Shown piece after piece: positions 7,199 to 15,672 of a stretch of DNA of 49,410 nucleotides. Below the pieces are notes generated by a model. That model saw only the letters and a program-made list of their open reading frames with translations. It had not been told where the DNA came from and did no database searches. Source of the DNA: ZC4RG25 sp041687075 (GTDB taxonomy: Bacteria; Pseudomonadota; Alphaproteobacteria; Rhizobiales; Hyphomicrobiaceae); contig JAWLCO010000013.1 in assembly GCA_041687075.1 (NCBI GenBank), positions 1 to 49,410 on the forward strand. Direction: 5' to 3'. Position numbers and translations under genes: made by a program. How positions within the stretch are numbered: position 1 is the first letter of the stretch; each line of letters opens with the position of its first letter.

Positions 7199-7723
7199 AT
7201 GTCCATCGGGTCGCTTGTCGAGCCGCTGCAGCGTGTGGCGATTTTTCAAGGGTTGGGGCCGAGCCAGCTCAGCGAGATCGCCCGCCGGGCAGAGCGGGTC
7301 CAATACAAGCCCGGAGAGATCCTTATCAGCGAGGGCACGCCGGGAGATGCGGCTTACCTGATCGTCTCCGGCACAGCGAAGCGCACCGCCGGACCCGGAG
7401 CTGGAGACAGCAACCTTGGTCCCGGTACGCTCCTCGGCGAGATGGCCATGCTGGTGGAGACGGATTACTCATCCACTGTCGTGTGCGAAGAGCCCGTTAG
7501 AGCGCTCAAGATTACACGCGAGCACCTGCTCGAGCAGATGAGCACCGATATCAGCCTCGCCGATCACTTTCTCGCCGAGCTATCGGGCCGTCTGAAGCAG
7601 CTCGCCGTCGAGCTGCGCAATATTGACGACACCCTGGCTGCTGTAGAAACGCCGAAACCCCACGCCATCCGCCCGGCAGCTCTGGCCTTGGAGGCTCCGC
7701 CGCAGCCGGGTGCACCGCACTGA
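7199..7723 (+). CDS. Cyclic nucleotide-binding-domain-like protein
   Basis: A 174-residue protein with one CRP-like beta-roll (about residues 10-130) and no DNA-binding helix-turn-helix. The fold signature is readable: KPGEILISEGTPGDAAYLIV and LLGEMAMLVETDYSSTVVCE. The phosphate-binding cassette normally reads GE(L/M)A followed by an Arg-Ser/Thr-Ala. Here YSS stands where that Arg is expected, so cAMP/cGMP binding is doubtful. The C-terminus is Pro/Ala-rich. It follows the orphan response regulator by 196 bp on the same strand. The role is unknown; protein-protein signalling is possible. Confidence 0.8.
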   Translation: MSIGSLVEPLQRVAIFQGLGPSQLSEIARRAERVQYKPGEILISEGTPGDAAYLIVSGTAKRTAGPGAGDSNLGPGTLLGEMAMLVETDYSSTVVCEEPVRALKITREHLLEQMSTDISLADHFLAELSGRLKQLAVELRNIDDTLAAVETPKPHAIRPAALALEAPPQPGAPH

Positions 7724-8044
7724 AACCACCCGCCCAGCGCTCAGGCGAGCCTGCTATCGGCGCTCAGTTCAAATGAAAAGCGCCCAACTCCGGGGGGAGG
7801 AGTTGGGCGCAAGGAGCGCTATCAGCGCCTGGCGTCGGGAGGGACTCCGACGCCACAGGCAGCGTCTTCGGCTAGACGGGGGGCACTACCGATACAGGGT
7901 GACGCCGCCTGTCGGTTCCTAGTTAAGCTTAATGCGTACGAATTCAATAGAGGGACTCTCGCCACCTCACGAAAACGTGATCGGCACACCCTCTATTCTG
8001 AACAACTTCCATTTGCCCGCGGCGAACACTCCACAGGCTGCCAG
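7724..8044. other. 321-bp gene-free spacer packed with inverted repeats
   Basis: The space between the convergent cNMP-domain gene and lolA holds no coding frame I can support. It contains five inverted repeats in a row: a 12-bp perfect stem (7780-7791/7799-7810); GCGCT-ATC-AGCGC (7816-7828); TGGCGTCGG/CCGACGCCA (7830-7838/7847-7855); an imperfect ACCGA..CAGG/CCTGTCGGT (7888-7916); and AATAGAGGG/CCCTCTATT (7946-7954/7989-7997) enclosing TCACG-AAAA-CGTGA (7967-7980). At least one looks like a terminator; the rest may be a structured 3'UTR or a small RNA. Confidence 0.6.
7771..7810 (-). terminator. Candidate terminator downstream of lolA
   Basis: On the minus strand a perfect 12-bp stem (GCGCCCAACTCC/GGAGTTGGGCGC) with a 7-nt loop is followed by TTTTCATTT. 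The opposite strand has no T-run. It would end lolA transcripts about 235 nt after the stop codon, leaving a long 3'UTR. Confidence 0.65.
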
Positions 8045-8776
8045 CTACTGCTGGAACCTCTTCAGCGTGATATTCTCCCGCTTGAACAGGTCCGGATCGA
8101 GATCCTCGGTCGTGACCAGATTCGACAGCTGCACCCGCGTCTCCAGCCCCTGGGCGTCTATCGTCACCCACTCCTTGAGGGCCAGCTCCGGCTCCTTCGT
8201 CAGAAACAGGGTTATGCGACCCGGTGCATCCGGGTCCTTGTCCTGCAACGTGATGAGGATCACGTCCGCGGCTTCCTGAACGTCGAGGATATGCGCATCG
8301 CGCATGAGGTCGACGTCTTCACGCAGCAGGAGCCTGAACGGCGTGTTATCAAGCTCGTAGACGTCCTCGGTATTGAGGTCGTGATCCTGGATGGCGAGCC
8401 AGCGGCCATCCGAGATGATGACCTTGAGACTTGGCGCACCATAATCGAACCGGAAGCGCCCGGGCTTCTTCACGAAGAATTTGCCCCGCATCTGCTTCCG
8501 GTCAGGGTCCGTCTGCAGGAAGGCGCCCTTGAGGTTCTCCAGATCGTTGAAGTAGCCGCTCACCTTCTGGATTGCGGCGGCCTGCTCCTCGGTGAAGTGC
8601 GGCGCGTTCGGGTCAGTGGGATTGACCGTGCCGGCCCAATCCGGGTTGGCGGTTTCTGCCGTTTCCGGCTGAGGCGCGGCCTGGGCCTGCTGTGCCAGAG
8701 CCGGGCTGTCCATGGCCGCAACCAGTGCGAGCAAGCAGGCGGCACCTGCCGCGGCTACTGCTGATTTCGCGCGCAT
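8045..8776 (-). CDS. lolA: LolA-family outer-membrane lipoprotein carrier
   Basis: Periplasmic chaperone that carries lipoproteins from the LolCDE complex to the outer membrane. The 243-residue product has a signal peptide (LLALVAAMDSPALAQ, cleavage near residue 29) and a Pro/Ala-rich spacer. A LolA-like beta domain follows: YFNDLENLKGAFLQTDPD, GKFFVKKPGRFRFDYGAP, DGRWLAIQDHDLNTEDVYEL, TPFRLLLREDVDL. AGGGGGCGGG precedes the ATG. It lies 147 bp downstream of ftsK on the same strand, a pairing typical of Rhizobiales. The family assignment is good; lipoprotein transfer is inferred from the family. Confidence 0.88.
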   Translation of the reverse strand: MRAKSAVAAAGAACLLALVAAMDSPALAQQAQAAPQPETAETANPDWAGTVNPTDPNAPHFTEEQAAAIQKVSGYFNDLENLKGAFLQTDPDRKQMRGKFFVKKPGRFRFDYGAPSLKVIISDGRWLAIQDHDLNTEDVYELDNTPFRLLLREDVDLMRDAHILDVQEAADVILITLQDKDPDAPGRITLFLTKEPELALKEWVTIDAQGLETRVQLSNLVTTEDLDPDLFKRENITLKRFQQ

Positions 8777-8923
8777 CCCGCCCCCTGAAATCTGGCCGAG
8801 GCCTCTTGTTGATGATCGATTGTCGCAACATTGAGACCAGATGTGGGCAATCTAGACCTCGACCATAATTGCTCAAGCGTCTGTGGCCGCTGGGTTGTGG
8901 ATGAACGGCTTGCGGCAGCGCGC

Positions 8924-11476
8924 TCAAGCGGCCGACGAAGCGATGGAGCCGCCCGCGATCAGGATTTCGCGCTTACCCGTGGCATTGGCCGGGCTGATGA
9001 TGCCGTCCTGCTCCATGCGCTCGATCAGGTCGGCTGCCCGGTTATAGCCGATCGAAAGCCGGCGCTGCAGGTAGCTGGTCGACGCCTTGCGATCGCGCAG
9101 GACGATCGCCACCGCCTTGTCGTAGAGGTCGCCCTCTCCGCTCTTGCCGCCGGCGCCGCCACCGAGCTCGTCCATCTCCGGCGGGCCGTCGGTGACGCCG
9201 TCGACGTATTCGGGCTCACCCTGCTCACGCAGGAACTGGGCAATGCTTTCGACCTCCTCGTCGGAGACGAAGGGGCCATGCACCCGGACCACCTGGCCCG
9301 ACCCGGGCGAGAACAGCATGTCACCCTGTCCGAGAAGCTGCTCGGCCCCCTGCTCGTTGAGGATCGTGCGGCTGTCGACCTTCGAGGTGACCTTGAAACT
9401 GATGCGCGTCGGGAAGTTCGCCTTGATGGTGCCGGTGATGATGTCGACCGAGGGCCGCTGGGTGGCCATGATGAGGTGAATACCCGCCGCTCGCGCCATC
9501 TGCGCCAGCCGTTGCACCGCCGCCTCGATATCCTTGCCCGCGACGATCATCAGGTCGGCGAACTCGTCGACCACGACGACGATGTACGGCATCGGCTCGA
9601 GATCGAGCTCCTCCGTCTCGAAGACGGCCTCGCCGGTGCGTCTGTCAAAGCCCGTCTGCACCGTCCGCCGCATACGGTCGCCGCGGGTCTTGGCGTGGCG
9701 TACCCGGTTGTTGAACACGTCGATATTCCGAACGCCCAGGCCCGCCATGCGCTTGTAGCGCTCCTCCATCTCCCGCACGACCCAGTTGAGCGCGGCGACG
9801 GCCTTTTGCGGATCGGTGACGACGGGCGTCAGCAGGTGCGGGATGCCGTTGTAGACCGACAGCTCGAGCATCTTGGGGTCGATCATCAGGAGCCGGCAGT
9901 CCTCGGGCGCAAGCTTGTAAAGGAGCGACAGCACCATCGAATTGACGCCGACGGACTTGCCGGAGCCCGTCGTGCCGGCGACCAGCAGATGCGGCATGCG
10001 GGCGAGGTCGACGACGATCGGATCGCCTGCGATCGACTTTCCGAGGGCCAGCGGCAACCGCGCTTCGCTGGCGCGGAAGGCCTCGGCCTCGAACATTTCC
10101 CGCAGCAGCACCATCTCGCGGCGGGTGTTCGGCAGCTCGATGCCGATCACGTTCCGGCCGGGCACGACGGCGACGCGCACGGCCGTTGCGCTCATGGACC
10201 GGGCGATATCTTCAGCGAGGCCGATCACGCGCGAGGATTTGGTGCCGCGCGCCGGCTCGAGCTCGAACAGCGTCACCACCGGTCCGGGCTTGATGTCCTT
10301 GATCTCGCCCTTGACGCCGAAATCCGTCAGCACGTCCTCGAGCAGGCGGGCGGTGCCGCGGAGCACGGTCTGCGTGAACTCCGGCCCCGGCTTGCCGCCG
10401 GCCGGCCGCTTCAGCAGATTGACGCTCGGCGTCCGAAAGCCTGCCTCGCCCCGCCGCAGCGAAAGGCTGCCGAGCAGACCCGATGAGGACGACCGCGCTG
10501 CGGCAGCTGGCGCTGGCTGTGCATTCGGGGGCGCAAAGCGCTCAGCAATCCGGCGGCTCTCCTCGTCCGCATCCAGATCGGGGTCGAGCGCGTCGGGATC
10601 ATCATCAGCGCGTGCACCGGCAGGCTCGAATCCATCCTCAACAGGAGCCCGGCTCACGCGCGCGGACCGCGCAGAGCGGGACCGAGGAGCTAGATCGACA
10701 TCCGGATCATCGTCTGCCCACCCACGGTTGGCGCGCTGCCGCGGCGACGCCGGAAGGACAGGCTCGATGGGAGCGCTGGCCACCCGGCTGCGGCTGCGGC
10801 GAAAGAGGGGCGGCATGCGAAATTGCCAGCGCCGCTCACGCGTGGGGAGCGCCGCCCGCGGGATCACCGTCCCCGGCTGCCAGAACTCGGATGGCCACTT
10901 GCCGCCCAGGCCCAGGCAGCAGATGAAAGCAGTCAGGCCTCCGGAAAACAGTACGAGTCCGGCAATCGCACCGGCTCGCACAGGCACGGGTACCGCTGCA
11001 ATCAGTCCGGCGAACAGGTTGTAGAGCAGATCCCCGATGACGCCGCCGAAGCCGTTATGCAGCGGCCAGTTTGCTGCGGTCGGCAGCGCCGAGCATCCGG
11101 CCGCAAGGCCCAGCACGGCAACGGCCAGCAGCCCGATCCGCATCCGGGCGAAGGTGATGCGCCCGCCCGAGAACAGCTCGATTCCCCAGATTGCAGGCGC
11201 CAGCACGAGAAAGGTCGACGCGAGCCCCAGCAGCTGCAGCATCAGATCGGCAACGATGGCACCGCCCGGCCCGAGCAGATTACGCGTCGGGCCGAGGGCG
11301 ATCGCGTGCGTCAGACTCGGATCGCTGACAGACCAGGTGACCAGGCTGAGCCAGCCGGCCAATCCAACGAGGAACAGGGCCGCGCCACTGCAGCGGCCGA
11401 TCCAGGTCGACAGCCGGGCTTCCACCGACATCGGTAGAAGACGCTGCTGGTCGACTCCATAGCCTTGCTGCAACAT
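8924..11476 (-). CDS. ftsK: DNA translocase FtsK
   Basis: Divisome-anchored ATPase that pumps chromosome dimers and termini across the closing septum. The 850-residue protein has four N-terminal membrane helices (to about residue 190), an Arg/Ser/Asp-rich linker, and an alpha-beta motor with Walker A VAGTTGSGKSVGVNS and Walker B YIVVVVDEFADLMI. It ends in a winged-helix gamma domain (YNRAADLIERMEQDGIISPA) that reads oriented KOPS-type sequences. The start may instead be the ATG at 11431 (MSVEARLSTWIG); neither start has a good Shine-Dalgarno. The aminotransferase gene lies 15 bp upstream on the same strand, so they are probably cotranscribed. Confidence 0.95.
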   Translation of the reverse strand: MLQQGYGVDQQRLLPMSVEARLSTWIGRCSGAALFLVGLAGWLSLVTWSVSDPSLTHAIALGPTRNLLGPGGAIVADLMLQLLGLASTFLVLAPAIWGIELFSGGRITFARMRIGLLAVAVLGLAAGCSALPTAANWPLHNGFGGVIGDLLYNLFAGLIAAVPVPVRAGAIAGLVLFSGGLTAFICCLGLGGKWPSEFWQPGTVIPRAALPTRERRWQFRMPPLFRRSRSRVASAPIEPVLPASPRQRANRGWADDDPDVDLAPRSRSARSARVSRAPVEDGFEPAGARADDDPDALDPDLDADEESRRIAERFAPPNAQPAPAAAARSSSSGLLGSLSLRRGEAGFRTPSVNLLKRPAGGKPGPEFTQTVLRGTARLLEDVLTDFGVKGEIKDIKPGPVVTLFELEPARGTKSSRVIGLAEDIARSMSATAVRVAVVPGRNVIGIELPNTRREMVLLREMFEAEAFRASEARLPLALGKSIAGDPIVVDLARMPHLLVAGTTGSGKSVGVNSMVLSLLYKLAPEDCRLLMIDPKMLELSVYNGIPHLLTPVVTDPQKAVAALNWVVREMEERYKRMAGLGVRNIDVFNNRVRHAKTRGDRMRRTVQTGFDRRTGEAVFETEELDLEPMPYIVVVVDEFADLMIVAGKDIEAAVQRLAQMARAAGIHLIMATQRPSVDIITGTIKANFPTRISFKVTSKVDSRTILNEQGAEQLLGQGDMLFSPGSGQVVRVHGPFVSDEEVESIAQFLREQGEPEYVDGVTDGPPEMDELGGGAGGKSGEGDLYDKAVAIVLRDRKASTSYLQRRLSIGYNRAADLIERMEQDGIISPANATGKREILIAGGSIASSAA

Positions 11477-11491
11477 GGATGCCGGCGGGAC

Positions 11492-12709
11492 CTATGAGAG
11501 GGTGGACACGATGCGCTCGAGCGCCTCCCTGATCGTGGCCGCGTCGTGCACGAGAGCAACCCGCACGTAATTCGCTCCGGGGTTCACCCCGTCGGGGCCA
11601 GGCTGTGCCAGGAAAGCACCAGGCACAACCTTCACACCGCAGCGTTTCCAAAGGGTTACCGTTGCTTCTTCACCCCCGCCGAACTGGCCGACGTCGAGCC
11701 ACAGGAAGAAGCCGCCCGCCGGCCTGCGGTATCCGTACTTGCCCTTCAGCAGCTCGTCGCAGATATCGAACTTCGTGCGGTAGGCTTGGCGGATGACGCC
11801 GACGTGCTGCTCCTCCGACCAGACCGCCGCGGACGCATGCTGGACGATGCCCGGCATCTGCGGCGCCGTCAGATTGCGGACCTCGGCGAAGGTCTCCAGG
11901 AAGTCGCCGTCACCTGCTGCAAAACCTGAGCGCAGGCCCGGCAGGTTGGATCGCTTCGAGAGCGAGTTGAAAACGACGATGTTGCGGAAGCGCTCCGGCG
12001 TCTTCGCCGCAACCTCGAGTCCGCCGGTCGGCGGCTCTCCAGCATAAATCTCCGAGTAGCACTCGTCAAAGAACAGCATGAAGTTATAACGGCGTGCCAA
12101 CTCCAGCGCGCGCTGGACGTAGGCGGCATCGGCCACCGCACCCTGCGGGTTGGCCGGCGAGCAAAGATAAAAGGCGACCGTCCTGTTCAGAATGTCCGTT
12201 TCACGCTCGAGCGCATCGAGATCAGGAAGGTGCCCGGTCGCCTCGGTAGCATTCAGGAAAAAGGGCTCGCAGTTCGTCGCGAAGGTCGCACCGAGATAGG
12301 AATGATAGAACGGGTTCGGCAGCAGCACCACCGGCCGGCCCTCTACGCGCTTGCGCCCCACCGCCGGCAATGCCGCATAGAACAGGCCTTCGCGCGAGCC
12401 GTTGACCGGGTGGATTTCTCGCGCCGGATCGATCTGGTCAGCCAGCCCGTATCGCCGCCCGATCCACGCCGCAATGGCTCCGCGCAGGTCGTCCGAGCCA
12501 CGGATCTTTGGATAGGTCCCGAGCAGATGCTCCACCTCAGCCATCTTGTCGATAACGAACCCGGGCGCGGTTTCCTTCGGGTCGCCCGCCGTCATCTCGA
12601 TGACTTTCTCGTGACCGGGCGCCATTCCGTCGAGCAGCCGCGCAATGCGCGTGAACGGCGACAGGATCACGCCCTGCGCCAGAGCCTCGAGGCCGTTTGT
12701 TGCACTCAT
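11492..12709 (-). CDS. Class I/II aminotransferase, DapC-like (succinyldiaminopimelate transaminase)
   Basis: A PLP-dependent fold-type I aminotransferase of 405 residues. Visible are YPKIRGSDDLRGAIAAWIGR (substrate entry), LCSPANPQG, FDECYSEIY and the PLP lysine motif FNSLSKRSNLPGLRSGF. The last is closest in style to proteobacterial DapC, which makes N-succinyl-LL-diaminopimelate in lysine and peptidoglycan synthesis. AGGGGA lies about 10 bp before the ATG. Its place just upstream of ftsK is common in Rhizobiales. Substrate assignment is family-based, so the symbol is left empty. Confidence 0.85.
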   Translation of the reverse strand: MSATNGLEALAQGVILSPFTRIARLLDGMAPGHEKVIEMTAGDPKETAPGFVIDKMAEVEHLLGTYPKIRGSDDLRGAIAAWIGRRYGLADQIDPAREIHPVNGSREGLFYAALPAVGRKRVEGRPVVLLPNPFYHSYLGATFATNCEPFFLNATEATGHLPDLDALERETDILNRTVAFYLCSPANPQGAVADAAYVQRALELARRYNFMLFFDECYSEIYAGEPPTGGLEVAAKTPERFRNIVVFNSLSKRSNLPGLRSGFAAGDGDFLETFAEVRNLTAPQMPGIVQHASAAVWSEEQHVGVIRQAYRTKFDICDELLKGKYGYRRPAGGFFLWLDVGQFGGGEEATVTLWKRCGVKVVPGAFLAQPGPDGVNPGANYVRVALVHDAATIREALERIVSTLS

Positions 12710-12942
12710 TTATGGATAGTCCCCTCGCTAGGATCCGCGCCTGCGAGGTCTAATCGAGGATTGCGGCGGATGCCAGCGCGGTGTCTTCCTTCACGCGCCA
12801 TCCTTCATGGGTCACGCATGCGATGGTGCGGCGCTGATCCGGGGTCTTGCGGCGAATGCTGCGGCTCGTTGCAAGATCCCATGTCTGCGGAGCCTCGCTA
12901 GAGCGCTGCACCGCGCGCGGGATGACGAGTGGCGGGTGCCGA

Positions 12943-13833
12943 TCACCTCACCCGTCGCGGATTGAGGTAATACTCTGCCTCGTACCGCTCCAGCTTCGGC
13001 TCAATCTTGCCGGCGCGCACCTGGGCCGCGAGCCGTTTGATGTGGCGGCGACAGGCCGAATTGAAGCCGATCCCGGCCGTGAAGAGCTTCAATACCGACA
13101 TCAGCTTGGTGTCGGCATGGTCCTCGCGCACTTTGGCTTTCCAGTAGCCACCGAGCGAGATGAGGCGGCCGTCGATATGCCCGACCTTGCGGTTGCGTTC
13201 GTCGAGAAGGGAATAGTCGCCGCCGACGCTGAAGAAGTCGTGGCGCAGACGGTAGAAGGCTGGCTGCCCGTCCCGAACAATGAAAAACGAAAAATTCTCC
13301 GGCAGCACCGGCCACTTGTTCGCCGACCGCTCCAGATAGATGATCGACTTGTCTACATGAGTGTTGACGGCAAAGGCCGTCACGGGGACACCGCGGGCGC
13401 CGAGCGTCAATTGCAGGCTGCGCCCGATCATGAGATCCATGGTGGCGCGCCAGTTGAGCGTATCGGAAAAAAGCCGAACGATCAGGCGCCGGTCCATCCC
13501 GGACTTCTGCTTCCACAGATCCTCCCGGTAGCCGATGACGCCAGTGCGCTGGCCGTCCTCCTTCACCTCCGCGAAAATGTCCATGTCGGTCGAAAACTGA
13601 CGCGACTTGGCCCGGTTGCGGGAATGCCGGTAGATACCGAACTCGACCGAGTTGAAATCCGTGATCCAGACGTCCAGCGTGAAACGGCGCCAGCCGTCAG
13701 GTGAGGAGCCGACTGGTTTCGTGCTCGCGTCATCCGGCCGGCCGGATGGAGCCGATGGCGCTTCGTCCACCGCTGCATCACGCGCCACGATGTCCGCTCT
13801 ATCGATCACCTCAGCCGCTGAGCTCTGCGCCAT
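12943..13833 (-). CDS. Hypothetical protein with a LURP-one/tubby-like core
   Basis: A 296-residue soluble protein that I do not recognise with certainty. The first ~50 residues are Ala/Asp/Pro-rich and probably disordered. The central and C-terminal region reads as alternating beta strands: SFFIVRDGQPAFYRLRHDFF, then GGDYSLLDERNRKVGHIDGR and LISLGGYWKAKV. This resembles the pattern of LURP-one/tubby C-terminal proteins (a strand, 'D..G..IG.I.G', 'S....W'). The C-terminus is basic (RHIKRLAAQVR). There is no signal peptide or membrane helix. GGGGGAA precedes the ATG. It is monocistronic on the minus strand. The resemblance is by eye only. Confidence 0.7.
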   Translation of the reverse strand: MAQSSAAEVIDRADIVARDAAVDEAPSAPSGRPDDASTKPVGSSPDGWRRFTLDVWITDFNSVEFGIYRHSRNRAKSRQFSTDMDIFAEVKEDGQRTGVIGYREDLWKQKSGMDRRLIVRLFSDTLNWRATMDLMIGRSLQLTLGARGVPVTAFAVNTHVDKSIIYLERSANKWPVLPENFSFFIVRDGQPAFYRLRHDFFSVGGDYSLLDERNRKVGHIDGRLISLGGYWKAKVREDHADTKLMSVLKLFTAGIGFNSACRRHIKRLAAQVRAGKIEPKLERYEAEYYLNPRRVR

Positions 13834-13931
13834 GCTTCGTTCCCCCGCCTCGGATGCGACGCGCGAATCACTTTGGCGACCCTAACATCGCAAGGTGGGA
13901 TCAGCGGGACAGCGGTGGAAATTGCTTCTGG

Positions 13932-13964
13932 AAAACTGCCGGGGCCGCGCTTCAGCGGCCTCGG
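13932..13964 (-). terminator. Candidate terminator after the dehydrogenase-cytochrome c pair
   Basis: The minus strand carries CCCGAGGCCGC/GCGGCCCCGG (10 bp with one G-U), loop TGAAGC, then CAGTTTTCC. It begins 14 bp after the cytochrome stop codon and points the right way. Confidence 0.65.
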
Positions 13965-13977
13965 GCAGAGCATCGGC

Positions 13978-14307
13978 TCACTCGTTCTTCGGCTCGAGGC
14001 CCGCGAAGTACGCCGCCAGATCAGCGATGTCCTCATCGGTCAGATCGGAGACGATGAGCTTCATCATCTCGTCCTGCCGCAGACCCTCCTTATAAGCCTT
14101 CAGGCTTTTGACGAGATAGAATTCATTCTGCCCGGCAATGTGCGGCGCATCGGGAATCCTGGCGACGCCGTCCAGGCCGTGGCAGGTCTGACATTTCAGC
14201 GCCTTCTGGCGGCCTGCCTCGGGATCACCCGTTGCCTGAGCAGGTCCCCCCAGCAGGATGGCGGCGGCCAGGAGGGCCGCCGCGCACTTGGGATCAGTTG
14301 CCTTCAT
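13978..14307 (-). CDS. Small periplasmic class I-type cytochrome c
   Basis: A 109-residue single-heme cytochrome c. Starting at ATG 14307, the signal peptide is residues 1-25 (AALLAAAILLGGPAQA) and the heme-attachment site is C39-QTC-H43. The probable axial Met lies in the DEMMKLIV region. The gene starts 14 bp inside the 3' end of the upstream dehydrogenase-like gene, so translation is coupled. Such a pairing suggests that this cytochrome accepts electrons from that enzyme, as is known for several periplasmic quinoprotein dehydrogenases. The longer frame from 14379 would place 24 non-signal residues in front of the signal peptide and is rejected. Confidence 0.88.
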   Translation of the reverse strand: MKATDPKCAAALLAAAILLGGPAQATGDPEAGRQKALKCQTCHGLDGVARIPDAPHIAGQNEFYLVKSLKAYKEGLRQDEMMKLIVSDLTDEDIADLAAYFAGLEPKNE

Positions 14308-15556
14308 AGCTGATCCGGTAGATCGCCCCAGCGAAGTCGTCGGAAACGAGAATCGACCCGTCGCGAAGCTGAGCCACATCGACCGGCCTGCCCATGTATT
14401 CGCCGTTGGGCGTCAGCCAGCCTTCGGCGAAAACCTCGGTCTTGTCGGCCGTGCCGTCGGGCTTCAGGCTGGTGAACATCACCCGCGCGCCCACCGGCTT
14501 TGTGCGGTTCCAGGAGCCGTGCTGCGCCGAGAAGATGCCCCCGCGGTACTTCTCCGGGAACTGATTGCCCGAATAGAACATCATGCCGAGGTCGGCCGCG
14601 TGAGCGTCCATCTCCACCTGCGGGAAAACGGCGTTCGCCGGCGGCTCGCTGTCCTTGTACTCCACCGTGCGCACCTTCCCGCCGCCATACCATGGGAAGC
14701 CGAAATGCATGCCTGCCCGGTCCGCGCGGTTCAGCTCGCCTGGCGGGATGTCGTCACCCATGCCGTCCACCTGGTTGTCCGTGAACCAGAGGGACTTGTC
14801 CTTCGGATTGAAATCCATGCCGACCGAGTTGCGTACGCCGATCGCGAAGACCTCGCGCTGCAGCCCCTCCCGGTTCATGCGGATGATGCCGCCGATGCCC
14901 ATGCGCTTGTAGAGGTCCATCTTCTCCTTATCGAAGACGTTGAACGGCTGTCCGAGCGTAATGTAGAGCTTGTTGTCGGGCCCGATGCGGCAGACGCGGG
15001 CGGTGTGGTTGAAGCTCTCCTCCTCGGGCGGGATCAGCTCTCCCTGCTTGACGACCATGAACGCCGCGACGTCAGGGCTCTCATAAAAGAATTCGGCAGC
15101 CGGGAATACCAGGACCCTGTTCTGCTCCGCGATGAAAAGAAAGCCGTCCGGCGAGAAGCAGACGCCGTTCGGGATCTTGAACTGAATGGAGGGCGCGAAC
15201 TCCTTCACCTCCTCCGCCACACCCATCTTGGCCCGGTCGGTAACGGCATAGACCTTGTTCTTCCGCGTGCCGACGAATGTCACCACACCCTGCGGGCCGA
15301 CCGCCATGTGCCGCGCATCAGGGACGAGCGCGTAGAGATCGATCTTGAAGCCCGGCGGCAGCTTGATTTGCTGCAGGTTCTTGCGGATCTGGTCCGCCTT
15401 CGGTCCCTGCTGCGGGATCTGCGGGATTTCGAGCGGAGTGCCCGTCGACTGGAACTTGGAAAGCTTCTCGAGATTGCCGGCAGTGGGCTGCTGTGCAAGG
15501 GCGGGAAACGCCATCAGGACTGCGCCGGCTGATGCAATGACAGAGAGGGCACGCAT
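14294..15556 (-). CDS. PQQ-type sugar (sorbosone-like) dehydrogenase, periplasmic
   Basis: A 420-residue secreted protein. The signal peptide is residues 1-22 (MRALSVIASAGAVLMAFPAL), and an excellent GGAGGAAAC lies before ATG 15556. The mature part is a six-bladed-propeller-like protein of the glucose/sorbosone dehydrogenase family: PGFKIDLYALVPDARHMAVG, GVCFSPDGFLFIAEQNRVL, FAIGVRNSVGMDFNP, LWFTDNQVDGMGDDIPP and QHGSWNRTKPVGARV. The RN..G and D.MGDD..P elements are typical. It probably oxidises a sugar or alcohol with PQQ and passes electrons to the overlapping cytochrome c. No PQQ synthesis genes are in the window, and the substrate is unknown. Confidence 0.85.
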   Translation of the reverse strand: MRALSVIASAGAVLMAFPALAQQPTAGNLEKLSKFQSTGTPLEIPQIPQQGPKADQIRKNLQQIKLPPGFKIDLYALVPDARHMAVGPQGVVTFVGTRKNKVYAVTDRAKMGVAEEVKEFAPSIQFKIPNGVCFSPDGFLFIAEQNRVLVFPAAEFFYESPDVAAFMVVKQGELIPPEEESFNHTARVCRIGPDNKLYITLGQPFNVFDKEKMDLYKRMGIGGIIRMNREGLQREVFAIGVRNSVGMDFNPKDKSLWFTDNQVDGMGDDIPPGELNRADRAGMHFGFPWYGGGKVRTVEYKDSEPPANAVFPQVEMDAHAADLGMMFYSGNQFPEKYRGGIFSAQHGSWNRTKPVGARVMFTSLKPDGTADKTEVFAEGWLTPNGEYMGRPVDVAQLRDGSILVSDDFAGAIYRISYEGN

Positions 15557-15672
15557 AAGTGTTTCCTCCACGAGAATTATAGTTGATCGGCTCGGCCGTC
15601 CCCCTCCGACCAAGCGCTTCGATGCTAGCAGAAAGAATAAGGCGGTGTTAGCGACTTTCGGCCTGCTGACCG

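Noticed and set aside
8831..10486. A 551-codon plus-strand open frame antisense to ftsK
   Set aside because: Composition is His/Arg/Asp-rich as a mirror of the ftsK coding strand, with no recognisable motif or ribosome site.
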